This document shows positions 40,891-49,215 of a stretch of DNA of 64,000 nucleotides, piece by piece. Source of the DNA: Bacteroidota bacterium (GTDB taxonomy: Bacteria > Bacteroidota > Bacteroidia > Flavobacteriales > Flavobacteriaceae); NCBI GenBank assembly GCA_023386585.1, contig JAEWJM010000003.1:124001-188000 (forward strand). Direction: 5' to 3'. The notes under the pieces are model-generated. The model did not search any database. It was given only the letters and a program-made list of their open reading frames with translations, and was not told the DNA's origin. A program made the translations under genes and the position numbers. Numbering within the stretch: position 1 is the first letter of the stretch; each line of letters begins with the position of its first letter.

Positions 40891-41103
40891 ATGGAAACAA
40901 TTATCAAAATGGTTTCGGAAAAAGCCGGAATTTCCGAACAACAGGCTACAACCGCAGTGAAAACGGTCGTTTCTTTTATTAAAGATAAACTGCCGGCGGG
41001 AATGGGCGCACAACTTGAAAACCTTTTTGGCGGAAACGGCTCGACCGCCGGCGGATTTACCGACGACCTGAAAAACGGGCTCGGCGGAATGTTTGGAAAA
41101 TAA
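40891..41103 (+). CDS. Small DUF2267/DUF937-like helical protein
   Basis: The 70-residue cytoplasmic protein has two predicted helices (IIKMVSEKAGISEQQATTAV, then KTVVSFIKDKLPAGMGAQL) followed by a Gly-rich tail (LFGGNGS, GGFTDDLKNGLGGMFG). The helical part resembles one repeat of DUF2267/DUF937 proteins (a short helical bundle with K-x-LP). I hold this family call loosely. A strong promoter element sits right before the start. In other bacteria such small proteins are stationary-phase or stress expressed, but nothing here shows that. Confidence 0.7.
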   Translation: METIIKMVSEKAGISEQQATTAVKTVVSFIKDKLPAGMGAQLENLFGGNGSTAGGFTDDLKNGLGGMFGK

Positions 41104-41196
41104 CGCACATCAGGAAGTCTAAAAATAATATTAAAGTTCTGGTTTTTAGTGTTTTACAATATTAACTTTAATCGCTAATAACTAAACTTATACAAT

Positions 41197-41628
41197 ATGA
41201 AAAACATGAAATTCCTCCTGCCGATGGCTGCGATTTTTGCTTGCGGCACGTTACAGGCGCAAACCGAAACTTCGCGCACGACAACTACAACTACCGAAAC
41301 AACGACTCTCCCTGACTGGGGCGTTGTAGGATCAGAAAAAGCTCATTATTACTACATTCCTGACATTGACTCGTATTATGATATCGGCGCGCACACCTTT
41401 ATCTATAACAACAACGGTGAATGGGTCAAAAGCCAGGACGTTCCGGCTGCCTATAAAGATGTCGATCTTTATGACAGTTATAAAGTGGTATTAAATGACG
41501 ACACTGATCCGTTTGCGAACTACGACAAAATGAAAGTCAAATACAAAAAAGGCTATCAGGGCGAACCTCAGAAAACCGTCAAAATCAAGAAAAGAAAAGA
41601 CGGAACCGTGAAAATCAAAGAAAAATAG
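41197..41628 (+). CDS. Secreted hypothetical protein, 143 residues
   Basis: A signal peptide (MKNMKFLLPMAAIFACGTLQAQ) precedes a Thr-rich linker (TTTTTTETTT) and a domain with conserved aromatics (YYYIPDIDSYYDIG, FIYNNNGEWV). The tail is Lys-rich (VKIKKRKDGTVKIKEK). I do not know the family beyond similarity to flavobacterial secreted proteins with YYYIPD-type motifs. It is probably periplasmic or on the outside. A Cys at residue 16 is not in a clear lipobox. It is followed by a UUCG-loop terminator. Confidence 0.78.
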   Translation: MKNMKFLLPMAAIFACGTLQAQTETSRTTTTTTETTTLPDWGVVGSEKAHYYYIPDIDSYYDIGAHTFIYNNNGEWVKSQDVPAAYKDVDLYDSYKVVLNDDTDPFANYDKMKVKYKKGYQGEPQKTVKIKKRKDGTVKIKEK

Positions 41629-41634
41629 ATTATT

Positions 41635-41658
41635 GCCTCACTTCGGTGGGGCTTTTTT
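41635..41658 (+). terminator. Intrinsic terminator with UUCG loop
   Basis: A 7-bp stem GCCTCAC / GTGGGGC (one U-G pair) with a TTCG loop is followed by six T. Confidence 0.88.
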
Positions 41659-41680
41659 ATTGCAGGACGTTCATTAATTC

Positions 41681-41688
41681 TATTTTTG
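41681..41688 (+). promoter_or_regulatory. Probable -7 element (TATTTTTG)
   Basis: An exact TAnnTTTG match 14 bp upstream of the PhnA-like gene start at 41703. Confidence 0.5.
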
Positions 41689-41702
41689 CGGAAAATATTC
41701 TT

Positions 41703-41912
41703 ATGGAAGTTAAAGACAGCAATGGCAATATCCTCAAAGACGGCGACACAGTAACCGTTATCAAAGACCTAAAAGTGCGCGGTTCGTCCGACGTAATAAA
41801 GCGCGGAACCAAAGTCAACAACATCAAGCTTACCGACGATCCTGCCGAAATCGATTGCCGCGTCAACAAGACTGCAATGGTGCTTCGTACCGAGTTTGTC
41901 AAGAAGGCATAA
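41703..41912 (+). CDS. PhnA/YjdM-family protein, C-terminal domain only
   Basis: The 69-residue protein corresponds to the PhnA C-terminal domain (VKDSNGNILKDGDTVTVIKDLKVRGSS, IKRGTKVNNIKLTDDPAEIDC). The full-length family (about 110 residues) has an N-terminal zinc ribbon that is absent here; flavobacteria often carry the short form. Despite the old name, the family is not part of phosphonate breakdown, and its function is unknown. The start at 41703 follows a promoter element; the longer ORF (41646) runs through the upstream terminator. It converges on tonB. Confidence 0.85.
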   Translation: MEVKDSNGNILKDGDTVTVIKDLKVRGSSDVIKRGTKVNNIKLTDDPAEIDCRVNKTAMVLRTEFVKKA

Positions 41913-41915
41913 ATT

Positions 41916-42695
41916 CTACAATTTGATGGTTATCGGAAGCGAATACGCCGTACGCACCGGCTGTCCCGCTATGATTCCGGGTTTCCATTTTGTCGGAAGC
42001 GATTTCAGGACGCGGATCGCCTCTGTTCCCGCGCCGTATCCTGGATCGCGAAGCACCCGGATTTCAGTCATTGAGCCATCTTTCTCGATTACGAAAGAGA
42101 CGAAAACCCTGATCGACGCTTCGTCTTCCAATTCTATTTTTTTGAAATTATTCCCGATATAGGCATAAAATTTACCGATTCCGCCAGGAAATTCCGGTTG
42201 CCTATCGAGATTGGCAGGTAGAGAGACCGCGGGTACGACAGGCGCCGCCGGAACTGTTGCAGGTCCAACAATCGGCGCTGTTTGTCCTTGCCCGGTTGAT
42301 TCCGGCAGACCTTCGGGCGCAGAGGGTTGCGTTGAAACCGGGCGCTGCGGATCGGGAATGTGCGCTGCAACCGGAGGCAGGTTGGATTGTGTCTTTGGCC
42401 TCGACGGTGCAGCAACTGTGGTTTTTGGCTGCTGCGGAATCCGGGGCTGTAAATCGACAGTATGAATGGTCGGTCCATTGTCCTTATCGACAATGATTGA
42501 CATCGGATTTTTTGACAAGAGTGAAGCCGCGGCAATTATTCCCGCAACCGAAGTCACGATCATTAGTCCGTAAAAAAGTGCGAGAAGAGTAGTCTTGCAG
42601 GTTTCCTGCCGCAGTTTGTAGGCGCCGTACGATTTGTTTTTTCCTTCGAAAACAAGTTCAAGCCAGCTTTGTCCAAAGATATTAACTCCGTTCAT
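41916..42695 (-). CDS. TonB-family energy transducer
   Basis: This 259-residue inner-membrane protein starts with the Bacteroidetes TonB N-terminus (WLELVFEGKNKSYGAYKLR), has one transmembrane helix (about 38-62), and a long Pro/Ala/Gln-rich periplasmic spacer (65-155). The TonB C-terminal domain follows (PEFPGGIGKFYAYI, VSFVIEKDGS, LPTKWKPGI). It would transmit proton-motive force to outer-membrane receptors. There is no exbB/exbD beside it, so it is probably an accessory TonB. The ECF sigma gene lies 99 bp upstream on the same strand. Confidence 0.93.
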   Translation of the reverse strand: MNGVNIFGQSWLELVFEGKNKSYGAYKLRQETCKTTLLALFYGLMIVTSVAGIIAAASLLSKNPMSIIVDKDNGPTIHTVDLQPRIPQQPKTTVAAPSRPKTQSNLPPVAAHIPDPQRPVSTQPSAPEGLPESTGQGQTAPIVGPATVPAAPVVPAVSLPANLDRQPEFPGGIGKFYAYIGNNFKKIELEDEASIRVFVSFVIEKDGSMTEIRVLRDPGYGAGTEAIRVLKSLPTKWKPGIIAGQPVRTAYSLPITIKL

Positions 42696-42794
42696 GATTG
42701 ATGATTTACTTGGTTAGGTATCTTTGTTACATACGTTGCCTTTTCACACATAACAGAAGTTTCGTGTAAAAAATTGTATAAAATTTAAGAAATT

Positions 42795-43346
42795 CTATCG
42801 CTTGGCGCGGATGATGTCGGCCAGCAGGTTTTTTGCCCGGAGAAGCTTCACCTTGACATTTCCGAGCGGCTCGCCCAAAGTGTCGGCGATTTCCTGATAA
42901 CTGAGTTCCTGAAAATACCGCAACTGGATGACTTCCTGATAGTGCGGCTTGAGCTGCCGGATGCACGCCAAAAGGCTGGAGAGGTTTTGCTGTCGGATCA
43001 GCTCGTCTTCGGCAGAAAGTGAGGTATCGGCAACATTATATGCCTGTTCGTTTTCCTCGTCGGTCAGGTCAAGGAATTGTGCCGATTTGCGTTTGCGGAG
43101 CATATCGATATGGACGTTTTTCGCGATTGCGATCAGCCAGGTGTTGAACTGGAATTCGGGATTGTACGTCGAAAGCCGCGCAAAAGCCTTGGCAAACGTC
43201 TGGATTGCAATGTCTTCGGCATCGGTTTCATCGCCGATTCGTTTCAGCATAAAACCGTAGACTTCATTCCAATAATGATTCAACAGAAATGTAAATGCTG
43301 TCTGATCGCCCGATTTTGCTTTATTTATGTAATCGGTTATCTCCAA
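42795..43346 (-). CDS. ECF-type RNA polymerase sigma factor
   Basis: The 183-residue sigma-70 family factor has region 2 (LNHYWNEVYGFML to NTWLIAIAKNVHIDMLRKRK) and region 4 (PHYQEVIQLRYFQELSYQEIADTLG with HTH). No anti-sigma gene is adjacent. The likely start is the TTG at 43346 (LEITDYINKAKSGDQ, matching how family members begin), which overlaps the last codons of the glycosyltransferase by 10 bp. The reading frame extends to 43427, which would add 27 residues with no family similarity. It is probably translationally coupled to the glycosyltransferase; what it controls is unknown. Confidence 0.88.
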   Translation of the reverse strand: MEITDYINKAKSGDQTAFTFLLNHYWNEVYGFMLKRIGDETDAEDIAIQTFAKAFARLSTYNPEFQFNTWLIAIAKNVHIDMLRKRKSAQFLDLTDEENEQAYNVADTSLSAEDELIRQQNLSSLLACIRQLKPHYQEVIQLRYFQELSYQEIADTLGEPLGNVKVKLLRAKNLLADIIRAKR

Positions 43347-44443
43347 TGAACGGGTTTTGAGAAAATGTTCGCGAAGAACACGTTCAACTGAGTGAAGATC
43401 AGCGTGAATTCTATTATCGGAAACCAATACATCACGTCTTTCTCTTTAAGTTTTCCGGCTGAAAAACCTAATGTGATCCAGGCAAAAAGATATCGAAACG
43501 CAACTATTCCCGCCACGATCATCCATTGGTGCTGAAAGGCGAGGAGCACAATCGCCATAAGGATAAAAAGCAATTGCGAGGAATAAAATACGCCTAATTG
43601 GACTTTGTCCGACATCTTATAATGGCCCGCTGTCGATACATGCCTTCGCTTCTGGATAAACCAATCTTTCCAGGTTTTGCGCGGTTCAGAATAGGTAAAG
43701 CTGTCGGGAGAGTAACAAATCGCGGTGTTGCTTCCTTTCGCTGCCTGGTTGATAAACAGGTCGTCGTCGCCGGAGCGTATTTTCATGTGCTCGATGAAAC
43801 CGTTTACATTGAAAAACTCTTCGCGTTTATAAGCCAGGTTACGGCCTACGCCCATATACGGACGGCCTGCTTTCGCCCACGAAAAAAATTGCACGGCTGT
43901 CAGCATCGTTTCAAAGCGGATGATCTTGTTCAGGAAGGATTTTTCGATTTTCTCGTACGCACCGTAACCCAGGACAATGGTTTTGTGAAGCGTGAAGTTC
44001 GAGCTCATTTCGCGGATCCAGTTTGGCGATACCGGGCGGCAATCGGCGTCGGTCAGCAGCAGATATTCATACCTGGCCGCTTTAATTCCGAGCGTCAACG
44101 CAAATTTCTTGTTTCCCCAAAAAGCTTCGTTATTTTCTACTTTCACGAGCCGGACGTTCGGATACTGCTTTTCGAAGGCTTCGAACAATTCAAGCGTGTT
44201 GTCGCTCGAGGCATCATCGATCAAAATGATTTCAAAAGTCGGATAATCCTGCGCCGCAAGCAGCGGAACGAATTTCTGCACGTTTTCGGCTTCGTTTTTA
44301 GCGCAGACAATTACCGAGATCGGAATTTTTTTCGGATTGGGTTTCTGAGGTTTTGCGAAGGCGAACTTGCTAAAAATTCCCAGATAATAAAACAGCTGTA
44401 TGGCAACAATGACAATAAAGAAGTAAAAAGTAATGTTCAGCAT
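43337..44443 (-). CDS. Membrane-bound family 2 glycosyltransferase
   Basis: Starting at ATG 44443, the 368-residue processive-type glycosyltransferase has an N-terminal membrane helix (ITFYFFIVIVAIQLFYYLGIF), then the GT2 domain with VIVCAKNEAENV, the nucleotide-binding IIDDASSDNT, DxD motif in LLTDADC, acceptor acid SGDDDLF and QKRRHVS (Q-x-x-RRH, as in processive synthases). Two or three C-terminal membrane helices follow. It probably makes a surface polysaccharide or glycolipid; the sugar is unknown. A longer ORF to 44560 is rejected because it crosses the promoter element at 44474-44481. Confidence 0.92.
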   Translation of the reverse strand: MLNITFYFFIVIVAIQLFYYLGIFSKFAFAKPQKPNPKKIPISVIVCAKNEAENVQKFVPLLAAQDYPTFEIILIDDASSDNTLELFEAFEKQYPNVRLVKVENNEAFWGNKKFALTLGIKAARYEYLLLTDADCRPVSPNWIREMSSNFTLHKTIVLGYGAYEKIEKSFLNKIIRFETMLTAVQFFSWAKAGRPYMGVGRNLAYKREEFFNVNGFIEHMKIRSGDDDLFINQAAKGSNTAICYSPDSFTYSEPRKTWKDWFIQKRRHVSTAGHYKMSDKVQLGVFYSSQLLFILMAIVLLAFQHQWMIVAGIVAFRYLFAWITLGFSAGKLKEKDVMYWFPIIEFTLIFTQLNVFFANIFSKPVHWR

Positions 44444-44473
44444 ATAAGCAAATTGTCCTTTAAAATTGTCGTG

Positions 44474-44481
44474 CAAAGGTA
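44474..44481 (-). promoter_or_regulatory. Probable -7 element (TACCTTTG)
   Basis: An exact TAnnTTTG match on the minus strand, 30 bp upstream of the glycosyltransferase start, driving glycosyltransferase-sigma. Confidence 0.5.
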
Positions 44482-44548
44482 CGATACAATTTAATAAATG
44501 AACTGAAGAAAAAACTGATTTGTTGACAACTTGCTGTCGGTTTTTAGG

Positions 44549-44639
44549 TGCAAGGCGCAAGGCTCAGGGCTCAGGTTGAATGTTCGAAACTCATCTGCAA
44601 CCACCAGATGCCATCAACTACCAACCATCAACTAAAACA
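44549..44639 (+). repeat. Period-7 tract, about 13 units in one register
   Basis: From 44549 the sequence can be cut into 7-bp units. The first four are NNCARGG (TGCAAGG, CGCAAGG, CTCAGGG, CTCAGGT). After three weak units, the last ones are CATCAAC-like (CATCAAC, TACCAAC, CATCAAC). Register is kept throughout, and the end overlaps the murB stop codon at 44632. Confidence 0.6.
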
Positions 44640-45645
44640 CATTCACCTCGGCTTCGATTTTTATCCCGAATTTCTCAAAAACCGTCTGCCGGACGATCTG
44701 CGAAACCTCAAGGATCTCGTGTCCGCTTGCGCCGCCATAATTGACGAGCACCAACGCCTGGTTTTTGTGGATTCCGGCATTGCCAAAACGTTTTCCTTTG
44801 AGGCCAGACTGTTCGATTAGCCATCCTGCGGGGACTTTTACCTCAGTTTCCGAAACCGTATAATGTGGCATTTCGGGGAAATTTGGGCTGATCGTTTCAA
44901 ACTCCGATTTTAGAATGATCGGATTTTTGAAAAAGCTGCCGCTGTTGCCGAGCTCTTTCGGATCGGGAAGCTTGCTGCGACGGATCGCGATCACGGCATT
45001 GCTGACATCTTTCAGCGTAGGCTCGGTTATATCGTGCTTGTGGAGTTCACTCTTAATATCGCCATACGCCGTATTGATTTTATGATTCCGCTTGGTGAGC
45101 TTTAACGTAACCGACGTAATGATGTAGCGGTCTTTGACCTCATTCTTGAAAATGCTTTCGCGATAGCCAAATTTGCATTCTTCACGACTGAATGTCCGCA
45201 TTTCAAGTGTTTGTCGATCCAGCGCCTCGCAGCTAACAAACGTATCTTTAATTTCGGTCCCGTAAGCGCCGATGTTCTGGATTGGCGTCGTGCCCACGTT
45301 TCCAGGAATCAATGACATATTTTCGAGTCCGCCAAACCCATTTCCGATCGTGTGCAAAACGAATTCATGCCAATTTTCGCCGGCCTGCGCTTCGACCCAG
45401 ACATAGTCGTCATCCTCGCGAACAATGCGTTTTCCCTTTAGGTTGACATGGATGACAAGCGCATCGACATCTTGGGTCAGCAACATATTGCTTCCGCCGC
45501 CAAGGACAAAGATTTTTTCGTTGCGATTTTCCGCGAGAACCGATTTGAGTTCGTCAACACTTTCTACAGCAACGAACCGGCGTGCGTGCGCATCGATTCC
45601 AAAAGTATTGTAAGGCTTGAGAGGAAAATTATCTTGGATTTGCAT
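44632..45645 (-). CDS. murB: UDP-N-acetylmuramate dehydrogenase
   Basis: The 337-residue FAD enzyme reduces UDP-N-acetylenolpyruvoylglucosamine in peptidoglycan synthesis. The FAD-binding domain has VLGGGSNMLLT and LIPGNVGTTPIQNIGAYG. The active site has GNSGSFFKNP, where the Ser donates a proton, and the C-terminal domain (type I arrangement) closes with QSGLKGKRFGNAGIHKNQALVLVN. Length fits. It lies 13 bp downstream of the DUF2461 gene and is probably the last gene of the recF-rhodanese/thioredoxin-DUF2461-murB unit. Confidence 0.96.
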   Translation of the reverse strand: MQIQDNFPLKPYNTFGIDAHARRFVAVESVDELKSVLAENRNEKIFVLGGGSNMLLTQDVDALVIHVNLKGKRIVREDDDYVWVEAQAGENWHEFVLHTIGNGFGGLENMSLIPGNVGTTPIQNIGAYGTEIKDTFVSCEALDRQTLEMRTFSREECKFGYRESIFKNEVKDRYIITSVTLKLTKRNHKINTAYGDIKSELHKHDITEPTLKDVSNAVIAIRRSKLPDPKELGNSGSFFKNPIILKSEFETISPNFPEMPHYTVSETEVKVPAGWLIEQSGLKGKRFGNAGIHKNQALVLVNYGGASGHEILEVSQIVRQTVFEKFGIKIEAEVNVF

Positions 45646-45657
45646 TAAAAAGTTGCT

Positions 45658-46326
45658 TTAGGAGTTCAACGCGCGGTTGAGGAATTCATTGAGCGGTTTC
45701 AGTGCGAGGAGCATTTCGCAGGTTTTTTTGACGAAGTCCTTTTCGCCCAGCAGCTTGTCGTCAATCTTGTGGGATGCAGTGAAACATTTGAGCTTCAGGT
45801 TTTCAATCGCCGGACTGTCTTTTTCGAATCCTTTTGGTGCAGTCTTCAATGACACTTCCTCGCTTCGGTTGAGATCGCCGAAAATACTGTTGAAATTCCT
45901 GTCGGAAAGGATTTGCTGCAGCTCGTCGTTAAAAAATTCGATTTCCTTTCGGATTTTTTTCAGATCGCCGGCTTCCGGCCAGTAAACGCCGCCTGCGATA
46001 AAACTCGCGCCTTTTTCGATGTGCACATAATAACCCGCCAGGTTCGTGTTTTTGTGTCCGGGCGACATCCAGATCGCGAGGTTGGTTTTGTACGGCGTTT
46101 TGTCTTTCGAAAATCGGATGTCGCGATTGATCCTGAAAACGCAATCCTTCAGCTCAATCTGGGCAAGCGATTCGTCGCGTTTCTGCATTTCGGCCAAAAA
46201 TTCGCCCGCCAGCTCATAGTAGTCTTTTTTGTATTGTTCGTATTGTGCTTTGTTGGAAGTGAACCACTCGCGGTTGTTGTTCTTTTTCAGATCCGCCTGA
46301 AATTGAAGCGTTTTCTTCGAAATCAT
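45658..46326 (-). CDS. DUF2461 / TIGR02453 family protein
   Basis: This 222-residue soluble protein of the DUF2461 family reads FQADLKKNNNREWFTSNKAQYEQYK at the N-terminus and RDIRFSKDKTPYKTNLAIWMSPGHKN in the middle, both diagnostic, then GGVYWPEAGDLKKIR. The family has no proven function; some fungal and bacterial members are linked to stress. It overlaps the upstream rhodanese-thioredoxin gene by 4 bp (translational coupling) and precedes murB. Confidence 0.9.
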   Translation of the reverse strand: MISKKTLQFQADLKKNNNREWFTSNKAQYEQYKKDYYELAGEFLAEMQKRDESLAQIELKDCVFRINRDIRFSKDKTPYKTNLAIWMSPGHKNTNLAGYYVHIEKGASFIAGGVYWPEAGDLKKIRKEIEFFNDELQQILSDRNFNSIFGDLNRSEEVSLKTAPKGFEKDSPAIENLKLKCFTASHKIDDKLLGEKDFVKKTCEMLLALKPLNEFLNRALNS

Positions 46327-47021
46327 TTCAGCTGCTTTTTCAGGTCTTCCTCACTGATAAAGCCCTTGTGTTGCCAGACCAGTTTGTTGTTTTCGTATAA
46401 AAGCAGTGTAGGAAGCTCATCGATCTTCATTTCGGATATCAAAGTCTTGTTTTCATCAGCGTTCAATCGCACAATCGAAACGCCATTTGGTGATTCCTGC
46501 TGCATTTTAAGCAGGTAAGGCGTCATCTTTTTGCACGGTGCGCACCATTCGGCATAGAAATCAACCAGTACGCGGTTGTTTTTTGCGAGCATTTCAGCAT
46601 ATTCCTGGCTGCACATCCCGATGATCTTTTCGCTTTTTGGCGCCAATCCGGCCGCATTCCATTTCAAAATTCCGCCTTCAAGGTCGTATACTTTGGAAAA
46701 ACCCATTTGATGCAACTTCTCAGAGGCCTTCCTGCTTCTTCCGCCCGACATGCAATAGACAAATACCGGCCTGGTCTTGTCGTATTTTGCTGCTTTAGCT
46801 TCAAAGCCATCTCCCGTCCAGTTGACGTTGTTGGCGTTGTCAAGATGTTGCGAGGCGTATTCTTCGGGAGTGCGGACGTCGAGTATCTGTGGGTTTTGCG
46901 TCTCTTTGATCTTTTCGGCAAATGCTTTGGCTGGAATAGTTTTGACCGCGTTGGATTCCTGTGAATGGCATCCGGGAACGATGAGCGCCATCAGTGCGAC
47001 GGCAAGCATTTTTATTTTCAT
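46323..47021 (-). CDS. Lipoprotein with fused rhodanese and thioredoxin domains
   Basis: The 232-residue protein has a signal peptide with lipobox (LIVPGCHS, Cys18) and a rhodanese domain (about 30-120) with DVRTPEEYASQHL and the active-site loop CMSGGRSRKA. A thioredoxin domain (about 130-232) has WCAPCKKMTPYL. Both active sites look intact. The fusion suggests an envelope-side sulfur or disulfide relay, where the rhodanese persulfide or cysteine is reduced by the thioredoxin; this is inference. It sits between recF (33 bp upstream) and DUF2461 (4-bp overlap). Confidence 0.9.
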   Translation of the reverse strand: MKIKMLAVALMALIVPGCHSQESNAVKTIPAKAFAEKIKETQNPQILDVRTPEEYASQHLDNANNVNWTGDGFEAKAAKYDKTRPVFVYCMSGGRSRKASEKLHQMGFSKVYDLEGGILKWNAAGLAPKSEKIIGMCSQEYAEMLAKNNRVLVDFYAEWCAPCKKMTPYLLKMQQESPNGVSIVRLNADENKTLISEMKIDELPTLLLYENNKLVWQHKGFISEEDLKKQLK

Positions 47022-47054
47022 TTCTAAACTTTTTTCGTGCCGCTAAGGTAGTCA

Positions 47055-48134
47055 TTATAGGTTAAACATCTTATAGCTTTGATGCGTTGACCTGACGATG
47101 GCTTCGGTTCTTTCGGGATGCGTATCCGAAATAAACAGCTGCCCGAAGTCGTCGTTGTTCACCATCTGGACGATCTGTCCGACGCGTTTTTCATCGAGCT
47201 TATCAAAAATATCGTCGAATAAGAGAATCGGTTTTTCGCCCGATGTTCGTTTTACAAAATCGAACTGCGCCAGTTTCAATGCTATCAGATACGACTTTTG
47301 TTGGCCTTGCGACCCGAATTTTTTGATCGGATGGTTGTCTATTTCGAACGACAGGTCGTCTTTGTGAATTCCGACCGTTGTGTATTGAAGCACTTTATCG
47401 CGGTCGAGGTTGCGGTTCAGAAGGTCTGCGAAATCGGCATCTTCAAGATCGCTTTGGTAAACCAGTTGCACTTGTTCGGCGCCGCCCGTTATCGCTTCGT
47501 GATGCTTTTGGAAAATCGGAATGAAATCGGATAAAAACTGTTTGCGCTTTTCAAAAACCGGAAAACCCAGCGACTGAAGCTGCTCGTTGTAGATGGAAAG
47601 TGTTTCGCCGTCAAAAGTCCGATTCACGGCAAAATACTTCAAAAGCGAGTTGCGCTGTAAAAGGACCTTTTGGTATTGGATCAGGTTCCGCAGGTATCCG
47701 GGATCGAGTTGTGAAATGACGCTGTCGATAAACTTGCGGCGCGTTTCGCTTCCTTCGGTGATCAGGTCGCGGTCGTATGGCGAGACAATCACAAGCGGGA
47801 TGAACCCGATGTGATCCGAGAATTTATCGTAGAGTTTGCCGTTGCGTTTGAGCACCTTTTTCTGGCCTTTCCGCAGACTGCAAACGATCATTTCCTCGCG
47901 GCCGTCCTTTACAAAGTCGCCTTCAATGACGAAAAAATCGGTTCCGTGTTTTATGTTGTGGACGGACAACGGATTAAAATAGCTTCGGCCATAGGCGAGA
48001 TGGTAAATAGCGTCTAGTACGTTTGTCTTGCCAATCCCATTGTTTCCCACGAAGCAATTGATTCGGCTGTCGAATTCGAACGCGGCATCGGAAAAGTTCT
48101 TGTAATTGAGAAGTGATATTTTTTGTAAATGCAT
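47055..48134 (-). CDS. recF: DNA replication/repair protein RecF
   Basis: Starting at ATG 48134, the 359-residue SMC-like ATPase loads RecA at gaps with RecO and RecR. It has Walker A FVGNNGIGKTN (about 28-36), RKFIDSVISQLDP with downstream helices, the ABC-like signature GSQGQQKS, and Walker B PILLFDDIFDKLDEKR. As in other Bacteroidetes, recF is not beside dnaA/dnaN. The ORF start at 48173 adds 13 residues without similarity. It is divergent from the TPR membrane protein; the 205-bp spacer holds the TPR gene promoter. Confidence 0.96.
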   Translation of the reverse strand: MHLQKISLLNYKNFSDAAFEFDSRINCFVGNNGIGKTNVLDAIYHLAYGRSYFNPLSVHNIKHGTDFFVIEGDFVKDGREEMIVCSLRKGQKKVLKRNGKLYDKFSDHIGFIPLVIVSPYDRDLITEGSETRRKFIDSVISQLDPGYLRNLIQYQKVLLQRNSLLKYFAVNRTFDGETLSIYNEQLQSLGFPVFEKRKQFLSDFIPIFQKHHEAITGGAEQVQLVYQSDLEDADFADLLNRNLDRDKVLQYTTVGIHKDDLSFEIDNHPIKKFGSQGQQKSYLIALKLAQFDFVKRTSGEKPILLFDDIFDKLDEKRVGQIVQMVNNDDFGQLFISDTHPERTEAIVRSTHQSYKMFNL

Positions 48135-48284
48135 TGCTGGAGCGGCTTTCGGCCTCCGGTAAAGGCGGTGCAAATTATCGAAAAAAATCGGATTTTGGCG
48201 AGACCGGAAGGTGCTTTTTAAAATCCGGTTTACGAGTCCTTTCGCGTACGCTCATGCAGTGCAACACCATATAAAATAATAATT

Positions 48285-48318
48285 TTTTGCCTTCGTTTGA
48301 AGAAAAATTTTATTTTTG
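48285..48318 (+). promoter_or_regulatory. Complete Bacteroidetes-type promoter
   Basis: A TTTTG ending at 48289 and an exact TATTTTTG at 48311-48318 are separated by 21 bp, the expected -33/-7 spacing. The start codon is 21 bp downstream. Confidence 0.65.
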
Positions 48319-48339
48319 CGGCTCATTAATCTAAAATAG

Positions 48340-49119
48340 ATGGCAACGTACAACAAAAGAGGTTATAAAACCCCGAAGCCGAAAGACGAAAAAGGCGGGT
48401 ATATCGAGGATATCAATGTGGATGAAAAAGACAGCACAACTGCAGGCGTTTTCTCCAAGCTCGACGAAAGTGCCTCACGTACCGAAGAATGGGTTGCCAG
48501 GAATCAGAAATACATCCTGGGAGTTCTTAGCGTAATTGCGGTAATTACAATCGGATACCTTTTGTACCAAAAGTTTATTGCCGAGCCAAAAGAACAGGAA
48601 GCGGCTGACGAAATGTTTACTGCACAGGAGAATTTCCAGAAAGCTGTTGACGGCGCGTCAAGCGATTCGCTATTCAAACTAGCGCTTAACGGTTCAGAAG
48701 GGAAATTCGGATTTATAAAAATTGCTGACGAATATTCTGGCACCGATGCCGGAAACCTGGCAAATTACTACGCTGGAATTTCTTACCTGAATACCGGCAA
48801 ATACGCTGAAGCAATCAAGTATCTTGATAAATTCAAGTCGGATGATGCAATTCTTTCAGCTTTGGCGAAAGGTGCGATTGGCGATGCATTTGCCCAGAAA
48901 AACCAGCCGAAGGAAGCGCTTGAGTACTACCTGAAAGCTGCCGAGATGAATAAAAACGATTTCACAACGCCACGTTTCCTGATGAAAGCCGGACAGACCG
49001 AACTTTTGCTGGGCAACAAGGAAGCCGCGCTTAAGCACTTTACTGAAGTTAAAGAAACTTACCCGGATACGCCGGAAGGCGCTGGTGTTGACGGTTTGAT
49101 CGGATTGGCTCAGAAGTAA
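48340..49119 (+). CDS. TPR membrane protein (YfgM/CcmG-chaperone-like)
   Basis: The 259-residue protein has a charged N-terminus, one transmembrane helix (about 62-85, YILGVLSVIAVITIGYLLYQKF) and a C-terminal tetratricopeptide domain (about 95-259; GNLANYYAGISYLNTGKYAEAI, PKEALEYYLKAAEMNK). Topology and repeats match YfgM-like proteins that work with the SurA/SecY or PpiD trafficking machinery in enterobacteria. In Bacteroidetes the role is unproven. It is followed 96 bp later by ribH on the same strand. Confidence 0.88.
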   Translation: MATYNKRGYKTPKPKDEKGGYIEDINVDEKDSTTAGVFSKLDESASRTEEWVARNQKYILGVLSVIAVITIGYLLYQKFIAEPKEQEAADEMFTAQENFQKAVDGASSDSLFKLALNGSEGKFGFIKIADEYSGTDAGNLANYYAGISYLNTGKYAEAIKYLDKFKSDDAILSALAKGAIGDAFAQKNQPKEALEYYLKAAEMNKNDFTTPRFLMKAGQTELLLGNKEAALKHFTEVKETYPDTPEGAGVDGLIGLAQK

Positions 49120-49121
49120 CA

Positions 49122-49205
49122 AGGTTTGAGGTTTCAGGTTTAAAGGCAAAAGTTCCCGGACGGAAGCTGAATCACCTCGACTTTAAACTGTAAACTTCAC
49201 ACTAA
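49122..49205 (+). repeat. Period-7 tract with inverted arrangement
   Basis: Three AGGTTTN units (49122-49142) start 2 bp after the TPR gene stop. After a weak middle part, the far end carries AAAC-containing 7-bp words (49182-49205) whose complement resembles the first set (CAGGTTTAAAG versus CTTTAAACTG). The whole could fold as a long hairpin between the TPR gene and ribH. Confidence 0.5.
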
Positions 49206-49215
49206 ACATCGTTTA

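Noticed and set aside
43347..43427. Longer sigma factor starting at 43427
   Set aside because: The extra 27 residues have no region 1/2 similarity and lie wholly inside the glycosyltransferase coding sequence.
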